Shown in pieces: positions 46,585 through 54,579 of a stretch of DNA of 64,000 nt (the first letter of the stretch is position 1; each line of letters begins with the position of its first letter). The position numbers were made by a program, and so were the translations under genes. This stretch comes from Hyphomonas sediminis (GTDB lineage: Bacteria; Pseudomonadota; Alphaproteobacteria; Caulobacterales; Hyphomonadaceae), in contig NZ_JAIEZP010000001.1 of NCBI RefSeq assembly GCF_019679475.1, positions 1,364,001-1,428,000 on the forward strand, in the 5' to 3' direction. The notes below the pieces were generated by a model. It was not told the DNA's origin. It worked only from the letters and a program-made list of their open reading frames with translations, and made no database searches.

Positions 46585-47394
46585 TCAGGCGTCCGGTTCG
46601 CCGAACTCGGCCACAAGGCGCTCGGCCAGCGCAATGTCTTCAGCGGTATCGATACCGGGAATGGCGATCCTGCCGGGCTCGACTTCCACCGCTTGCATCG
46701 TGAACCCGTTCTCGATCAGGCGCAGCTGTTCCAGGCCCTCAAGGCGCTCATAATGGCTTTCCGGCAGAGCGCAGTAACGGCGCAATGTGTCGAGGCGGAA
46801 GCCATAAAGGCCTATATGCTGGCACACGGGTGATAGATTGCTCAGCTTGCGGAGTTCAGCTTCCTTGCGGATGGCAGGCATGATGTTCTTTGAGAACCAG
46901 ATGGCCCGGCCTTTGGGATCTTTCACCAGGGTGGTGCCAGAGAAGGGCGTTTCAGTCTTGTGGGCGCGGAGCTGGTCCAGCGCGGCCCAGCTCAGGCGGA
47001 TGTAGGGCGTTGCCGCATCGGCGCCGGTTGTTTTCAGTGCGTCGACGACGGCAATCACATGTTCTGTCGGCGTGAATGGCGCGTCCCCCTGAAGGTTCAC
47101 GACAAAGTCCGGGCTCATCCCCAGCCCGTCTGCGGCGGCGAGCGCCCTGTCGGAGCCTGACGGCAACGCAGGATCGGTCATCACCACATTGATGCGGTTA
47201 TCGCGGCAATACTCCAGAATGCGTGTATCGTCCGTGGCCACAGCATACTCGGCGCCTTTGCCAAGGCGCGCGGCGGCGCGTCGGGCGAGGTCGGCGACGC
47301 GGCTGACCATGGTTTTGCCGGCGATCTTGGCGAGCGGCTTGCCCGGCAGGCGCGTGGAGCCATAGCGGGCGGGAACAACGATAAGGGTCTGCAT
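46585..47394 (-). CDS. kdsB: 3-deoxy-manno-octulosonate cytidylyltransferase
   Basis: 269 residues. Nucleotidyltransferase motifs: VVPARYGSTRLPGKPLAKIA (N-terminal P-loop-like R and K), CTP/Mg2+ site FVVNLQGDAPF, and IGLYGFRLDTLRRYCALPES followed by RLEGLEQLRLIENG, the KdsB sugar region. It activates Kdo as CMP-Kdo for lipopolysaccharide inner core. The tail DTAEDIALAERLVAEFGEPDA is typical. First in a two-gene unit with the histidine phosphatase. Confidence 0.95.
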   Translation of the reverse strand: MQTLIVVPARYGSTRLPGKPLAKIAGKTMVSRVADLARRAAARLGKGAEYAVATDDTRILEYCRDNRINVVMTDPALPSGSDRALAAADGLGMSPDFVVNLQGDAPFTPTEHVIAVVDALKTTGADAATPYIRLSWAALDQLRAHKTETPFSGTTLVKDPKGRAIWFSKNIMPAIRKEAELRKLSNLSPVCQHIGLYGFRLDTLRRYCALPESHYERLEGLEQLRLIENGFTMQAVEVEPGRIAIPGIDTAEDIALAERLVAEFGEPDA

Positions 47395-47409
47395 TGGTCT
47401 TGGTCCGGA

Positions 47410-47856
47410 TTACTTGTAGGGCGCCGGCTCGAGCTGGCCCTCACTGTTTACGACCTGAACCAGCGCGAGGATCGGGCCGACCCATTGAAGCGACGCATCC
47501 GGAACGCCTTCGCGGCGCAGGAATTCGGTGAAGGCGGGCACGAAATCCTCGCGTCGGCCACATTGCTGGATCGCCGAGTTCAGTTCAGGCACGACGACGG
47601 TTTCAAAGCTCCGGGCAAATCGCTGGATGTCTTCAGCCTGCGCGGCCAGCAGGATGCTCTGGATCGGATCGATGCGGCCATCAGCCTTGGTCAGCTGGCG
47701 CAGATCGTTGACGAGGCCGCGATTTTCCATCGCAAACTTCCCGAGAATACGGTCGGTCCGGTACTGGACCCATTCGGCCGTGCAAGGCTCGGGTTGGGTG
47801 GCGCAGGCGCCGAGGCTGGCCAACGCGGCAGCGGCAAGAGCGAAGCGGATCATCAT
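47410..47856 (-). CDS. hypothetical lipoprotein, 148 aa
   Basis: 148 residues. Signal peptide with lipobox SLGAC, then ATQPEPCTAEWVQYRTDRIL, QSILLAAQAEDIQRFARSFE and AFTEFLRREGVPDASLQWVG. It contains two further Cys in the mature part. Not recognised. Located 15 nt upstream of kdsB on the same strand, so it may be in the same transcript. Exported, probably outer-membrane or inner-membrane anchored; no function inferred. Confidence 0.75.
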   Translation of the reverse strand: MMIRFALAAAALASLGACATQPEPCTAEWVQYRTDRILGKFAMENRGLVNDLRQLTKADGRIDPIQSILLAAQAEDIQRFARSFETVVVPELNSAIQQCGRREDFVPAFTEFLRREGVPDASLQWVGPILALVQVVNSEGQLEPAPYK

Positions 47857-47937
47857 GCGAAGGGCCTCCGGATTTTCTGGTTCGCCGGGACACTAGCCTC
47901 AACCGGCGAACGCGCAAAGCGCTCCGCCAAACATGAA

Positions 47938-47968
47938 AGCAGCCCGGCGAGGGGGAACGCCGGGCTGC
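47938..47968 (-). terminator. intrinsic terminator after the M56 gene
   Basis: Read on the minus strand: GCAGCCCGGCG, 8-nt loop, CGCCGGGCTGC, then TTTC. It lies about 30 nt after the M56 gene stop and before the downstream lipoprotein. Confidence 0.7.
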
Positions 47969-47996
47969 CTTCACTTAGGGTGTCTGGAGTAGGAGC

Positions 47997-50081
47997 CTAT
48001 TCCGAACCCTTCAGTTCTGCGGGGGTTTCTGGTGCTGCCGGTGGGGCTGGTGCCGCGACAGTGCCGTCGACGGTGAACTTGTCTTTGATCTTGGTTCCGT
48101 TGGTCATGATGAAGGTGCGTTTGCCTTCGCCGCTGCCTTCCTTGAACTTGGCCTTTTCTTCGTCGCTCAGGCTGGTGTTGGCCTTGATGAAGTCGAGCGT
48201 CTTGTCAGAGCGGAGAATTTCCTGAGTTCCGGCGACGCAGGCAATCTTCATGGTCTGGCCCTCGTCAGTTGTACGCTCGATGATGCGGGTGTCGCCATCT
48301 GCCAGATTTAAGTCGACACATTCGTCCACCATTTCGGGGATCAGATCGGCGCGGGCTTCGATCCTCGCTTCGAAGTCCTTGCCATAGTGGCGCTCCAGGG
48401 CAGCATCCAGACGATCGGCATTGGCTTCCATGCGACGCTCAATGGTGATCATGCGCTTCTGGGTCGCTTCATCGATCCTGGCTTCCATGATCGCGGCGCG
48501 TTCGGCGACCCGAGCTTCGATTTCGGCGCTGCGCGATTCCATCTCGGCGGCGCGGGCTTCGATTTCTGCCGCCTTTGCTTCCATGCGGGCTTCAAAGTCT
48601 GCGGCCCAGGCGTCGATCTCTTCTTCGCTCATGCCGGCGAAGTTCATGCTGATGCTTTCAAAAGCAGCCTCAGTGCCGAGCATTGCGCCCATCAGGCCCA
48701 GCTCGACGCTCATCTGGGTGAGATCTTCGAATTCGGGGCTGCCGGTGAACTCCAGCACGGCGCCGAGGGTTTCCGGACCTGTCAGTTCGGCTGCGTCCTT
48801 GGACATCTGCACCGTGATCTCATGAACTTCCGGCGGCATCGGTGGAACAGGAACGAGGCCTTTGACCGGATCGCTGAGCAGGATGACTTGGCGGTTATCC
48901 ACCTTTTCGCCGTCGACCCAGAGCGCGCCGTTCTGGATCTTGAGATCCTTTTTCTGATCCGGCTCGCCTGCAGCGGCTATGGACGCGGTGCCAACGAGGG
49001 CGGTCGTGCCCAGGAGTACGGCGGCGCCAAAACCGATCCAGCGGCGGCGGCTGTCGGGAGCAGGATAGGACATCAGTTTCAGCCTTTCTTTCAGGGCATG
49101 GGTGAGGGGAAGGCTGGTTGTCAGAGCGATGCGGGCAGGCATCTGCATCCGGACTGCCTTGACCAGCGTGGACCCATAGGCGTGGGGGCTGGCATGGCCA
49201 CGGCGCAGAACGTCGGCGTCGCAGGCGGCTTCCTGGTCAATGCGGAATGCCTGGCGGGCGATGTAGGCGAACGGGTTGAACCACATCAGGGCAACGAAGA
49301 TCTCAGCCGTTTGAAGGGCCCAAAGGTCACCGCGCTTCACATGGGTCAGCTCGTGGGCAATGGCCGCGCGGGCTTCAGAGCGGGAATAATCCTCAGCAAA
49401 CCAGGCGGGCAGCACGACGGCCGGGCGGAACAGGCCGGTGACGAAGGGACCGCTGGAGATCAGGCTGGTGACGATGCGCGGCATACGCTTGAGGCCGGCT
49501 TCGCGGGCGATTTCGATGGAAAGATCCTGCAGATCGCCGGTGACGGGTATGCCTTCCCGTTCGACCACATTCATGAAGCTGATATGGCTGCGAATGCTGC
49601 GGGCCAGGAAGAAAAGCGCGCCGGCAAGCCAGACGGCAAGGGCGACGAGTCCGGCGATCAGCAGCAGGTCCATCGTGTCCAGCGGCTGGGCTGGGGCGGC
49701 GGCCAGTGCGTCCGCCGGCAGGTGCGGCGTGGCGATGTTGGACGGAACGAACACATTGGCTGCGTCAGCCGGTACATTCGGCAAGGCTGCCGCGTGGCCC
49801 TCTGCGGCGACACGTGTCGTGGTTTCCGTGGTGGTGTGGATGCTTTCAGCCGGCGCCGCTGCTGGCAGCCTGAGCCAGGCAAAGAGGGAAGAGGCCTGAT
49901 TGGGCAGCGGCGGCAGGACCAGCCGGAAGATCGGCAAGATCCAGAGGGCATAGGCAATGCCGGCGCCGAAATGGCGGGCGACCGGTTTGCGGATTGCCAG
50001 CACCAGCAGGATCAGAAGGGTCGCCGCAAAGACGGCTTCCAGCGCATGTGCGAAATAGGAACTGTGGATCCCGGAAATCAT
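47997..50081 (-). CDS. M56 family (BlaR1/MecR1-like) membrane metallopeptidase with coiled-coil C-terminus
   Basis: 694 residues. Membrane helices near 12-28, 36-54 and 140-160 lead to the zinc motif AIAHELTHVKRGD (HELTH near 243), then QIDQEAACDADVLRRG, and a fourth helix near 350. Beyond it, instead of the penicillin-binding sensor of BlaR1, is a periplasmic region (about 370-694) with a long Ala/Glu/Arg-rich heptad section (EIEARAAEMESRSAEIEARV, IERRMEANADRLDAALERHY). It overlaps the BlaI-type repressor gene by 4 nt. It likely senses an outside signal and cleaves the repressor. The ligand is unknown; no beta-lactamase gene is near. Confidence 0.88.
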   Translation of the reverse strand: MISGIHSSYFAHALEAVFAATLLILLVLAIRKPVARHFGAGIAYALWILPIFRLVLPPLPNQASSLFAWLRLPAAAPAESIHTTTETTTRVAAEGHAAALPNVPADAANVFVPSNIATPHLPADALAAAPAQPLDTMDLLLIAGLVALAVWLAGALFFLARSIRSHISFMNVVEREGIPVTGDLQDLSIEIAREAGLKRMPRIVTSLISSGPFVTGLFRPAVVLPAWFAEDYSRSEARAAIAHELTHVKRGDLWALQTAEIFVALMWFNPFAYIARQAFRIDQEAACDADVLRRGHASPHAYGSTLVKAVRMQMPARIALTTSLPLTHALKERLKLMSYPAPDSRRRWIGFGAAVLLGTTALVGTASIAAAGEPDQKKDLKIQNGALWVDGEKVDNRQVILLSDPVKGLVPVPPMPPEVHEITVQMSKDAAELTGPETLGAVLEFTGSPEFEDLTQMSVELGLMGAMLGTEAAFESISMNFAGMSEEEIDAWAADFEARMEAKAAEIEARAAEMESRSAEIEARVAERAAIMEARIDEATQKRMITIERRMEANADRLDAALERHYGKDFEARIEARADLIPEMVDECVDLNLADGDTRIIERTTDEGQTMKIACVAGTQEILRSDKTLDFIKANTSLSDEEKAKFKEGSGEGKRTFIMTNGTKIKDKFTVDGTVAAPAPPAAPETPAELKGSE

Positions 50082-50443
50082 TTCTTCAGCTCCCCCAGAA
50101 GCTTTTCGAGTTCGGCGATGTCGTCATTGGTCAGGCCGCGCGTATCGGCCAAATAGGCAACGAGCGGTGCGGCGCGGCCGGAGAACACCCGGTCGACAAA
50201 CTGGCCGGCGGCCTTGGCCTTGTAGTCGGCCTCATCAATGGCGGGATGGTAGAGATAGCGACGGCCATCTTCGCGTGTGGTCAGGGCGCCTTTCTCGACC
50301 AGGCGGGCGAGGAAGGTTTTGACCGTGCGGATGTTCCAGTCTTTCTCATCGCCCAGTTTCTCGTGGACTTCGGCGGCGGCAAGGCCGGGTTCTGCCCAGA
50401 GAATTCCCATGACTTCGAGTTCTGCTGCGGAGATCTGAATCAT
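50078..50443 (-). CDS. BlaI/MecI/CopY family transcriptional repressor
   Basis: 121 residues from ATG 50443. The winged helix is clear: ISAAELEVMGILWAEPGLAA, NIRTVKTFLARLVEKGALTT (recognition helix) and REDGRRYLYHPAID, followed by the dimerisation helices (FVDRVFSGRAAPLVAYLADT, DIAELEKLLGELKK). The length matches BlaI/MecI. It is coupled (4-nt overlap) to the M56 peptidase that should inactivate it. Two operator-like dyads overlap its promoter at 50461-50503, indicating autoregulation. Confidence 0.93.
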   Translation of the reverse strand: MIQISAAELEVMGILWAEPGLAAAEVHEKLGDEKDWNIRTVKTFLARLVEKGALTTREDGRRYLYHPAIDEADYKAKAAGQFVDRVFSGRAAPLVAYLADTRGLTNDDIAELEKLLGELKK

Positions 50444-50460
50444 GACATGCGGTTCCCATC

Positions 50461-50503
50461 GACTACGACTGTGGTCAATACATTCGACTACAAGCGTGGT
50501 CAA
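50461..50503 (-). promoter_or_regulatory. promoter with tandem BlaI-type operators
   Basis: On the plus strand GACTACGACTGTGGTCAA (50461-50478) and GACTACAAGCGTGGTCAA (50486-50503) are direct repeats 25 bp apart, each an imperfect dyad GACTAC/GTGGTC. On the minus strand they contain -35 TTGACC (50498-50503) and -10 TATTGA (50475-50480) with 17-bp spacing, 32 nt before the blaI-like start. Binding would block the promoter. Confidence 0.72.
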
Positions 50504-50806
50504 TCACCTGAAGATGAATTCCATGTAAGCTGCTTCCTGTTTGGGCTGCGCGGCTTCCCGTCCCTTCAAATCCTCAAAACGCTCTTGTAGTGTTGTCCGG
50601 AGCCGGGTGTTTTTCCGGACGTTCTGAGTAGTGTGGAGTAGCTTGATGAAGCCCGGCCGTTTGGTTGCGCAGCCTGCCGTCTGGCAGGCTGGGGACAGGG
50701 GAGAGGCCGGAGGACGCAGTCCATCGGGAATTAGAAAACAAGACCGGGAGACGTGGGTGCCAGGATCAGGTGTAGGCGCGCTGCGGCGCGGCGGAGGGGT
50801 CTGCTG
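50504..50806. other. intergenic region between repressor gene and alpha/beta hydrolase
   Basis: About 300 nt. The only structure noticed is a hairpin GTCCGGA (50595-50601) / TCCGGAC (50614-50620). No gene is supported; the long minus-strand frame across this region and into the hydrolase gene is an antisense artefact. Confidence 0.5.
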
Positions 50807-51784
50807 ATGCGCCGGTTCCGCGAAGAGATGAAATCCGGCGGCGAGATGACGGGCATCGAGTTCGGTGATCCGATCAAGCCGTTTGCCGCAATCTGGATCC
50901 ACGCGACCGGCTTCAACGCCATGACTTATCAGTCGTTGCTGGCGCCGCTGGGCCTTCGGGCACGGATCGGCGCGCTGGACATGCGCGGCCATGGCCGCAC
51001 GACCATTCCGACGAAGAGCGGGCTTTCCAGCTGGAACCGTTACCGCGACGACGTCATCGAGTTTCTTGAACGCGAAGCGCCGCAGGGCGTTGTGCTGGGC
51101 GGTCATTCGATGGGCGGCTGCGTGGCGCTGCTGGTGGCGGGCAAACGGCCCGACCTGGTGAAAGGCCTGGTGCTGGCCGATCCGGTGATCCTGTCGCGCA
51201 AGACCTATTTCTGGAACCATGCGTTCCCGCCCTTCAACTGGCTGTTTGCCCGCAACAAGATGGCCGCGCGCGCCCGCAAGCGCCGGGCCGAGTTCGGATC
51301 GTTCCGCGAGGCGCTGAACTCTTACAATGGGCGCGGGGCCTTCCAGTCCTGGCGGGAACCCTTCCTGGCGGATTACCTGCTCGACGGCATCGACCGGGCG
51401 GACAATGGCCCGCATGACGCCGAGACCCAACGCTGGGCGCTGACCTGCACACCCAAATGGGAAGCGAAGACTTTTGGCGCGCAGCGCCATCGCCCGTGGG
51501 CGGCGCTGGCGACCGTGCGCGAGAAGAAGATCCCCATCGTCATCATGCGGCCGAACCGGGATTCGGTGATTTCCGATAAGGTTCGTGCGCAGATCATCCA
51601 GCAGAACCCGTCGCTGATGATGCGCGGCATTCGCGGCACCTCGCACTTCCTGCCGATGGAAGCGCCCTATGAAATCCGCGACCAGCTTTCGGCCTTCATT
51701 GCCCGGCTGGTGGAGCGCCTGACTCTGGAAGAAGACGCGCCGGTGGCGCGCGGCCTGCGCCAGCGCCGGCGCCGGGCAGGCTAG
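50807..51784 (+). CDS. alpha/beta hydrolase
   Basis: 325 residues from ATG 50807 (50828 is an alternative). Alpha/beta-hydrolase fold landmarks: FAAIWIHATGFNAMTYQSLL, RIGALDMRGHGRTTIP, nucleophile LGGHSMGGCVALLVAGKRPD (Ser near 105), and late GIRGTSHFLPMEAPYEIRDQ with the His. The C-terminus is highly basic (RGLRQRRRRAG). No signal peptide. Substrate unknown. The gene sits alone, before the repeat-rich interval. Confidence 0.88.
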   Translation: MRRFREEMKSGGEMTGIEFGDPIKPFAAIWIHATGFNAMTYQSLLAPLGLRARIGALDMRGHGRTTIPTKSGLSSWNRYRDDVIEFLEREAPQGVVLGGHSMGGCVALLVAGKRPDLVKGLVLADPVILSRKTYFWNHAFPPFNWLFARNKMAARARKRRAEFGSFREALNSYNGRGAFQSWREPFLADYLLDGIDRADNGPHDAETQRWALTCTPKWEAKTFGAQRHRPWAALATVREKKIPIVIMRPNRDSVISDKVRAQIIQQNPSLMMRGIRGTSHFLPMEAPYEIRDQLSAFIARLVERLTLEEDAPVARGLRQRRRRAG

Positions 51785-51873
51785 GCAGGACTATTCCAGC
51801 AGCAGCGTCCGGAACGCACGCTTTGGGGCGTGGCCGGCGGGGTGTGCTGCGAGATGGGAAAGAGTTGAGGGAG

Positions 51874-51902
51874 ATCCCCGCCTTCGCGGGGATGAGCGGA
51901 GG
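51874..51902 (+). repeat. short palindromic repeat, family C (copy 1)
   Basis: ATCCCCGCCTTCGCGGGGAT followed by GAGCGGAGG. The core CCCCGC/CTTC/GCGGGG is a tight hairpin. An identical 29-nt copy occurs at 57194-57222. Confidence 0.8.
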
Positions 51903-51916
51903 TTGGCGCGCAGGGC

Positions 51917-52282
51917 TCAGGACGTGTCGGGGGCGTGCCCGCTTATCCTTCGACTTCGCTCAGGATGAGCTTCGGGAGGTGGGGTGTTGGAGGCTTCCGA
52001 AAAACTACCGGAAAACTCCAACGGGGCTCCCACGAGGTTTGGAGGGAGGGCGGATTCCCAGACGGGATCGTTCCATTCGGGTTTCGTGCGTTCGGGTTTC
52101 TTGTAGGCGCGCCAGTGGTCGCCGACGCTGACGATGTGGATGCGGCCCCATTTGGTGACGGCGATGAGGAGGGAGCGAAGCTCGACATCCTGCCGTTTGA
52201 AGATCGCGCGCAGTTGCAGCCAGAGGTATGGCCAGAAGATTGGCAATACATGGGCGTAGAGGCGGGCGATCTGGGGTGTCAT
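51917..52282 (-). CDS. hypothetical protein whose C-terminus is encoded by a palindromic repeat
   Basis: 121 residues. The first 90 (MTPQIARLYAHVLPIFWPYL, WLQLRAIFKRQDVELRSLLI, HIVSVGDHWRAYKKPERTKP) look like genuine protein with a hydrophobic aromatic N-terminal helix. The last 20 or so, PPEAHPERSRRISGHAPDTS, are the in-frame translation of a family A repeat (51945-51970), so the natural C-terminus may have been replaced or extended by repeat insertion. The family is not recognised. It stands in an otherwise gene-poor interval. Confidence 0.5.
   Translation of the reverse strand: MTPQIARLYAHVLPIFWPYLWLQLRAIFKRQDVELRSLLIAVTKWGRIHIVSVGDHWRAYKKPERTKPEWNDPVWESALPPNLVGAPLEFSGSFSEASNTPPPEAHPERSRRISGHAPDTS
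51945..51970 (+). repeat. family A palindromic repeat (copy 1)
   Basis: The 26-nt unit begins ATCCTTCGACTTCGCTCAGG and ends ATGAGC. Further copies are at 52379-52404, 52427-52452 (inverted), 54473-54497 (inverted, imperfect) and 54534-54559. This copy lies within the 3' end of the minus-strand gene at 51917. Confidence 0.85.
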
Positions 52283-52378
52283 GGGCTGAGTATAAGTCAG
52301 CCTGCGGAGGGGGGTGGATACGATTGCGGGTTGTGGTGTGTTTGCTGGGGGGATGTGTTGGATAGGTGAGCCCGCTCT

Positions 52379-52452
52379 ATCCTTCGACTTCGCTCAGGAT
52401 GAGCTCAAATACGCTGTGCCAACGAAGCTCATCCTGAGCGAAGTCGAAGGAT
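52379..52452. repeat. inverted pair of family A repeats (26-bp perfect arms)
   Basis: The left arm is 52379-52404 and the right arm 52427-52452, its exact reverse complement, with 22 nt between. Flanking AGCCC/GGGCT extends the symmetry. A further partial unit (GGTCGAAGGAT) follows near 52475. Confidence 0.9.
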
Positions 52453-52512
52453 GGGTGGGCTTTGCTGGGCTCAGGTCGAAGGATGGGCGTGTATCACTTC
52501 CTTCGGGCGTCT

Positions 52513-52542
52513 TCCCGGAATTTGCGGAGCAAATGTCCGGGA
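52513..52542. repeat. family B palindromic repeat (copy 1)
   Basis: Outer stem TCCCGGA (52513-52519) / TCCGGGA (52536-52542); inner stem ATTTGC / GCAAAT around GGA. It is followed by ACCCAGG and, after a second hairpin CCCCGGA/TCCGGGG (52576-52594), by ACCGGGATGACG, which is the distal boundary of a decayed element. Confidence 0.85.
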
Positions 52543-52660
52543 CCCAGGGGGGGGAAGGCTGGGTCCCGGTCTTCTCCCCGGATCAAGTCCGGGGCGAAAC
52601 CGGGATGACGGGGGAATGGGGTGCGGATGGAGCCGAGTGGGCGGGAGGCCCTCACCCCGG

Positions 52661-52681
52661 CCCTCTCCCGGGGGGAGAGGG
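52661..52681. repeat. 9-bp-stem hairpin CCCTCTCCC/GGGAGAGGG
   Basis: CCCTCTCCC (52661-52669), GGG, GGGAGAGGG (52673-52681). A further distinct palindrome in the same gene-free interval; only one copy is seen in the window. Confidence 0.6.
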
Positions 52682-52780
52682 GGCGCGTCGCGTTCAGACG
52701 GAACGGGGACACACAGTGTCAGACAGTGTCGTTTTGCGTCTTTTCGGGGACAGTTTGGGTCACTTCAGGGACCGGAGGGG

Positions 52781-53284
52781 TCACCAGAGTTCGCGGTCCG
52801 GGGAGGCGGCCTTGGCGAGTTTGATCATCAGGCGGGCCAGCTCGATCTGCTCGGCATCGGACAGGGCGGAGACCAGCTGGGCTTCCTCGGCCTTGGCGAG
52901 AGGAACGATCAGTTCATAGATGCCGGCGCCGGCGGGGGTGAGGTAGAGGTCCGAGCGGCGGGCGTCCTCGGTGGAGGGGCGGCGCTCCAGGTAGCCCATC
53001 TCGATCAGGCTGGCGACGGCGCGGCTGACGGCGACCTTGTCCATCTGCGTGCGCTGGCCGATCTCGGTGGCGCTGATGCCGGGGGTGTCTGCCGTGACGG
53101 TCATCACCCGCCATTGCCAGATCGAGAGGCCGAACTCGCTGTCATAAAGATCGGCGATCCGCTGCGAAATGACGTTGGAGAGCACCGACAGCCGGAAGGG
53201 CAGGAAGGTGGCCAGGCTGAGCGTGGAGGCGCTGGGCGAGGGGCGGGATGTTTCAGGCATGGGCGGGTTCAATCTTTCCGGCAT
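52781..53284 (-). CDS. MarR family transcriptional regulator
   Basis: 167 residues from 53284; ATG 53260 (MPETSRPS) is an alternative. The winged helix-turn-helix is clear: LSIWQWRVMTVTADTPGISA, TEIGQRTQMDKVAVSRAVAS (recognition helix), LIEMGYLERRPSTEDARRSD and LYLTPAGAGIYELIVPLAKA. It is divergent from hppD, and an 18-bp near-perfect dyad (53307-53324) lies between them, so it probably regulates the tyrosine-degradation genes and itself. The effector may be homogentisate or an aromatic precursor; that is inference. Confidence 0.9.
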   Translation of the reverse strand: MPERLNPPMPETSRPSPSASTLSLATFLPFRLSVLSNVISQRIADLYDSEFGLSIWQWRVMTVTADTPGISATEIGQRTQMDKVAVSRAVASLIEMGYLERRPSTEDARRSDLYLTPAGAGIYELIVPLAKAEEAQLVSALSDAEQIELARLMIKLAKAASPDRELW

Positions 53285-53306
53285 GGCTTGCGGGCGCGGG
53301 CATAAT

Positions 53307-53330
53307 TAGTTACATATGAAACTATATATT
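53307..53330 (+). promoter_or_regulatory. candidate MarR operator and hppD -10
   Basis: TAGTTACATATGAAACTA (53307-53324) is a near-perfect palindrome around CATATG with one mismatched pair. It is followed directly by a -10-like TATATT (53325-53330), 29 nt before the hppD start, so binding would repress hppD. It is also 23 nt from the divergent MarR start. Confidence 0.6.
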
Positions 53331-53358
53331 CCACACGCGCAAGACGGAGCCTTTTGCC

Positions 53359-54459
53359 ATGGCTGATCTTTTCGACAATCCCGCAGGCCTCGATGGATTC
53401 GAGTTCATCGAGTTCTCTGCTCCGAAAAAAGGCATTCTGGAGCCGGTTTTTGAAACAATGGGCTTTTCTCTGGTCGCCCGGCACCGGTCCAAGGATGTCG
53501 AGCTGTGGCGCCAGGGCGGAATCAACCTGATCACCAATTACGAGCCCAAATCTGCCGCCTGGTTCTTCGCGCGCGAGCATGGCCCGTCTGCCTGCGGCAT
53601 GGGGTTTCGCGTGCGCGACGCCCGGAAGGCGTATGACCACCTGCTGGCGCAGGGCGCTGAGCCGGTGCAGGTGGAGACCGGCCCGATGGAGCTGCACATT
53701 CCCGGCATCCGCGGCATCGGCAATTCGATCATCTACCTGATCGACCGCTATGACACCGGCGCAAACGAACTTTCGATCTATGACATCGACTTTGAATACC
53801 TGCCGGGCGTGGACAAGCACCCCGTGGGCGCCGGCTTCAAGCTGATCGACCACCTGACGCACAATGTTTATGGCGGCCGCATGAAGTATTGGGCGGACTT
53901 CTATGAGAAGCTCTTCAACTTCCAGGAAATCCGCTATTTCGACATCAAGGGCGAATACACCGGCCTCACCTCCAAGGCGCTGACGGCGCCGGACGGGAAG
54001 ATCCGTATCCCGCTGAATGAAGAGGGCAAGGGCGGCGGCGGCCAGATCGAGGAGTTCCTGCGGGAGTTCAACGGCGAAGGCATCCAGCATATCGCGCTGA
54101 TCTGTGACGATCTCTATGGCTGTTATGACAGCCTGAAACAGAAGGGCGTGCCCTTCATGACGGCGCCGCCGGCAGCTTATTACGACATGCTCGATGGCCG
54201 TTTGCCGGGGCATGGCGAAGACGTGAAAGGCCTGCAGGCGCGCGGGCTTCTTCTGGACGGGACAACCGAGGGCGGCAATCCGCGTCTCCTCCTGCAGATC
54301 TTCGCGCAGGCGCAGGTCGGCCCGGTCTTCTTCGAGTTCATCCAGCGCAAGGGCGACTACAAGGACGGCTTCGGCGAGGGGAACTTCAAGGCGCTGTTCG
54401 AAAGCATGGAGCGCGACCAGATTGAGCGCGGTGTTCTGAAGACGGAAGAAAAAGTGTAA
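53359..54459 (+). CDS. hppD: 4-hydroxyphenylpyruvate dioxygenase
   Basis: 366 residues. The double VOC-fold enzyme has iron ligands in [10 protein letters not shown] (His near 165), [15 protein letters not shown] (His near 243) and [14 protein letters not shown] (Glu near 326), and [20 protein letters not shown] plus [20 protein letters not shown] in the conserved body. It converts 4-hydroxyphenylpyruvate to homogentisate in tyrosine breakdown. Ribosome site CGGAG precedes the ATG. First gene of the block; palindromes follow it at 54473. Confidence 0.96.
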   Translation: MADLFDNPAGLDGFEFIEFSAPKKGILEPVFETMGFSLVARHRSKDVELWRQGGINLITNYEPKSAAWFFAREHGPSACGMGFRVRDARKAYDHLLAQGAEPVQVETGPMELHIPGIRGIGNSIIYLIDRYDTGANELSIYDIDFEYLPGVDKHPVGAGFKLIDHLTHNVYGGRMKYWADFYEKLFNFQEIRYFDIKGEYTGLTSKALTAPDGKIRIPLNEEGKGGGGQIEEFLREFNGEGIQHIALICDDLYGCYDSLKQKGVPFMTAPPAAYYDMLDGRLPGHGEDVKGLQARGLLLDGTTEGGNPRLLLQIFAQAQVGPVFFEFIQRKGDYKDGFGEGNFKALFESMERDQIERGVLKTEEKV

Positions 54460-54472
54460 TATGGCCCCGAGC

Positions 54473-54559
54473 GCTCACCCTGAGCGAAGTCGAAGGGCGG
54501 GCGCGGGCTTGCAAATGTTCCGCCAGGCGGCGCATCCTTCGACTTCGCTCAGGATGAGC
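54473..54559. repeat. inverted pair of family A repeats between hppD and the VOC gene
   Basis: Left unit 54473-54497 (inverted; CACCCTGAG with two changes from the consensus) and right unit 54534-54559, separated by 36 nt. The pair occupies most of the 120-nt gap after hppD and could act as an mRNA stem-loop. Confidence 0.85.
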
Positions 54560-54579
54560 CTCCGGCAGGACGGAGAAAG

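Larger units (their letters stand above)
52283..52780. other. repeat-rich intergenic region without a gene
   Basis: About 500 nt between the 121-aa gene and the MarR gene. It is almost filled with palindromes: an inverted pair of family A units, a family B hairpin, a CCCCGGA/TCCGGGG hairpin (52576-52594) and CCCTCTCCC/GGGAGAGGG (52661-52681). Frames crossing it have no protein character. Confidence 0.75.

Noticed and set aside
50504..51646. 380-codon minus frame over the alpha/beta hydrolase
   Set aside because: Hydrolase motifs lie on the plus strand; the minus frame has no homology-like pattern.
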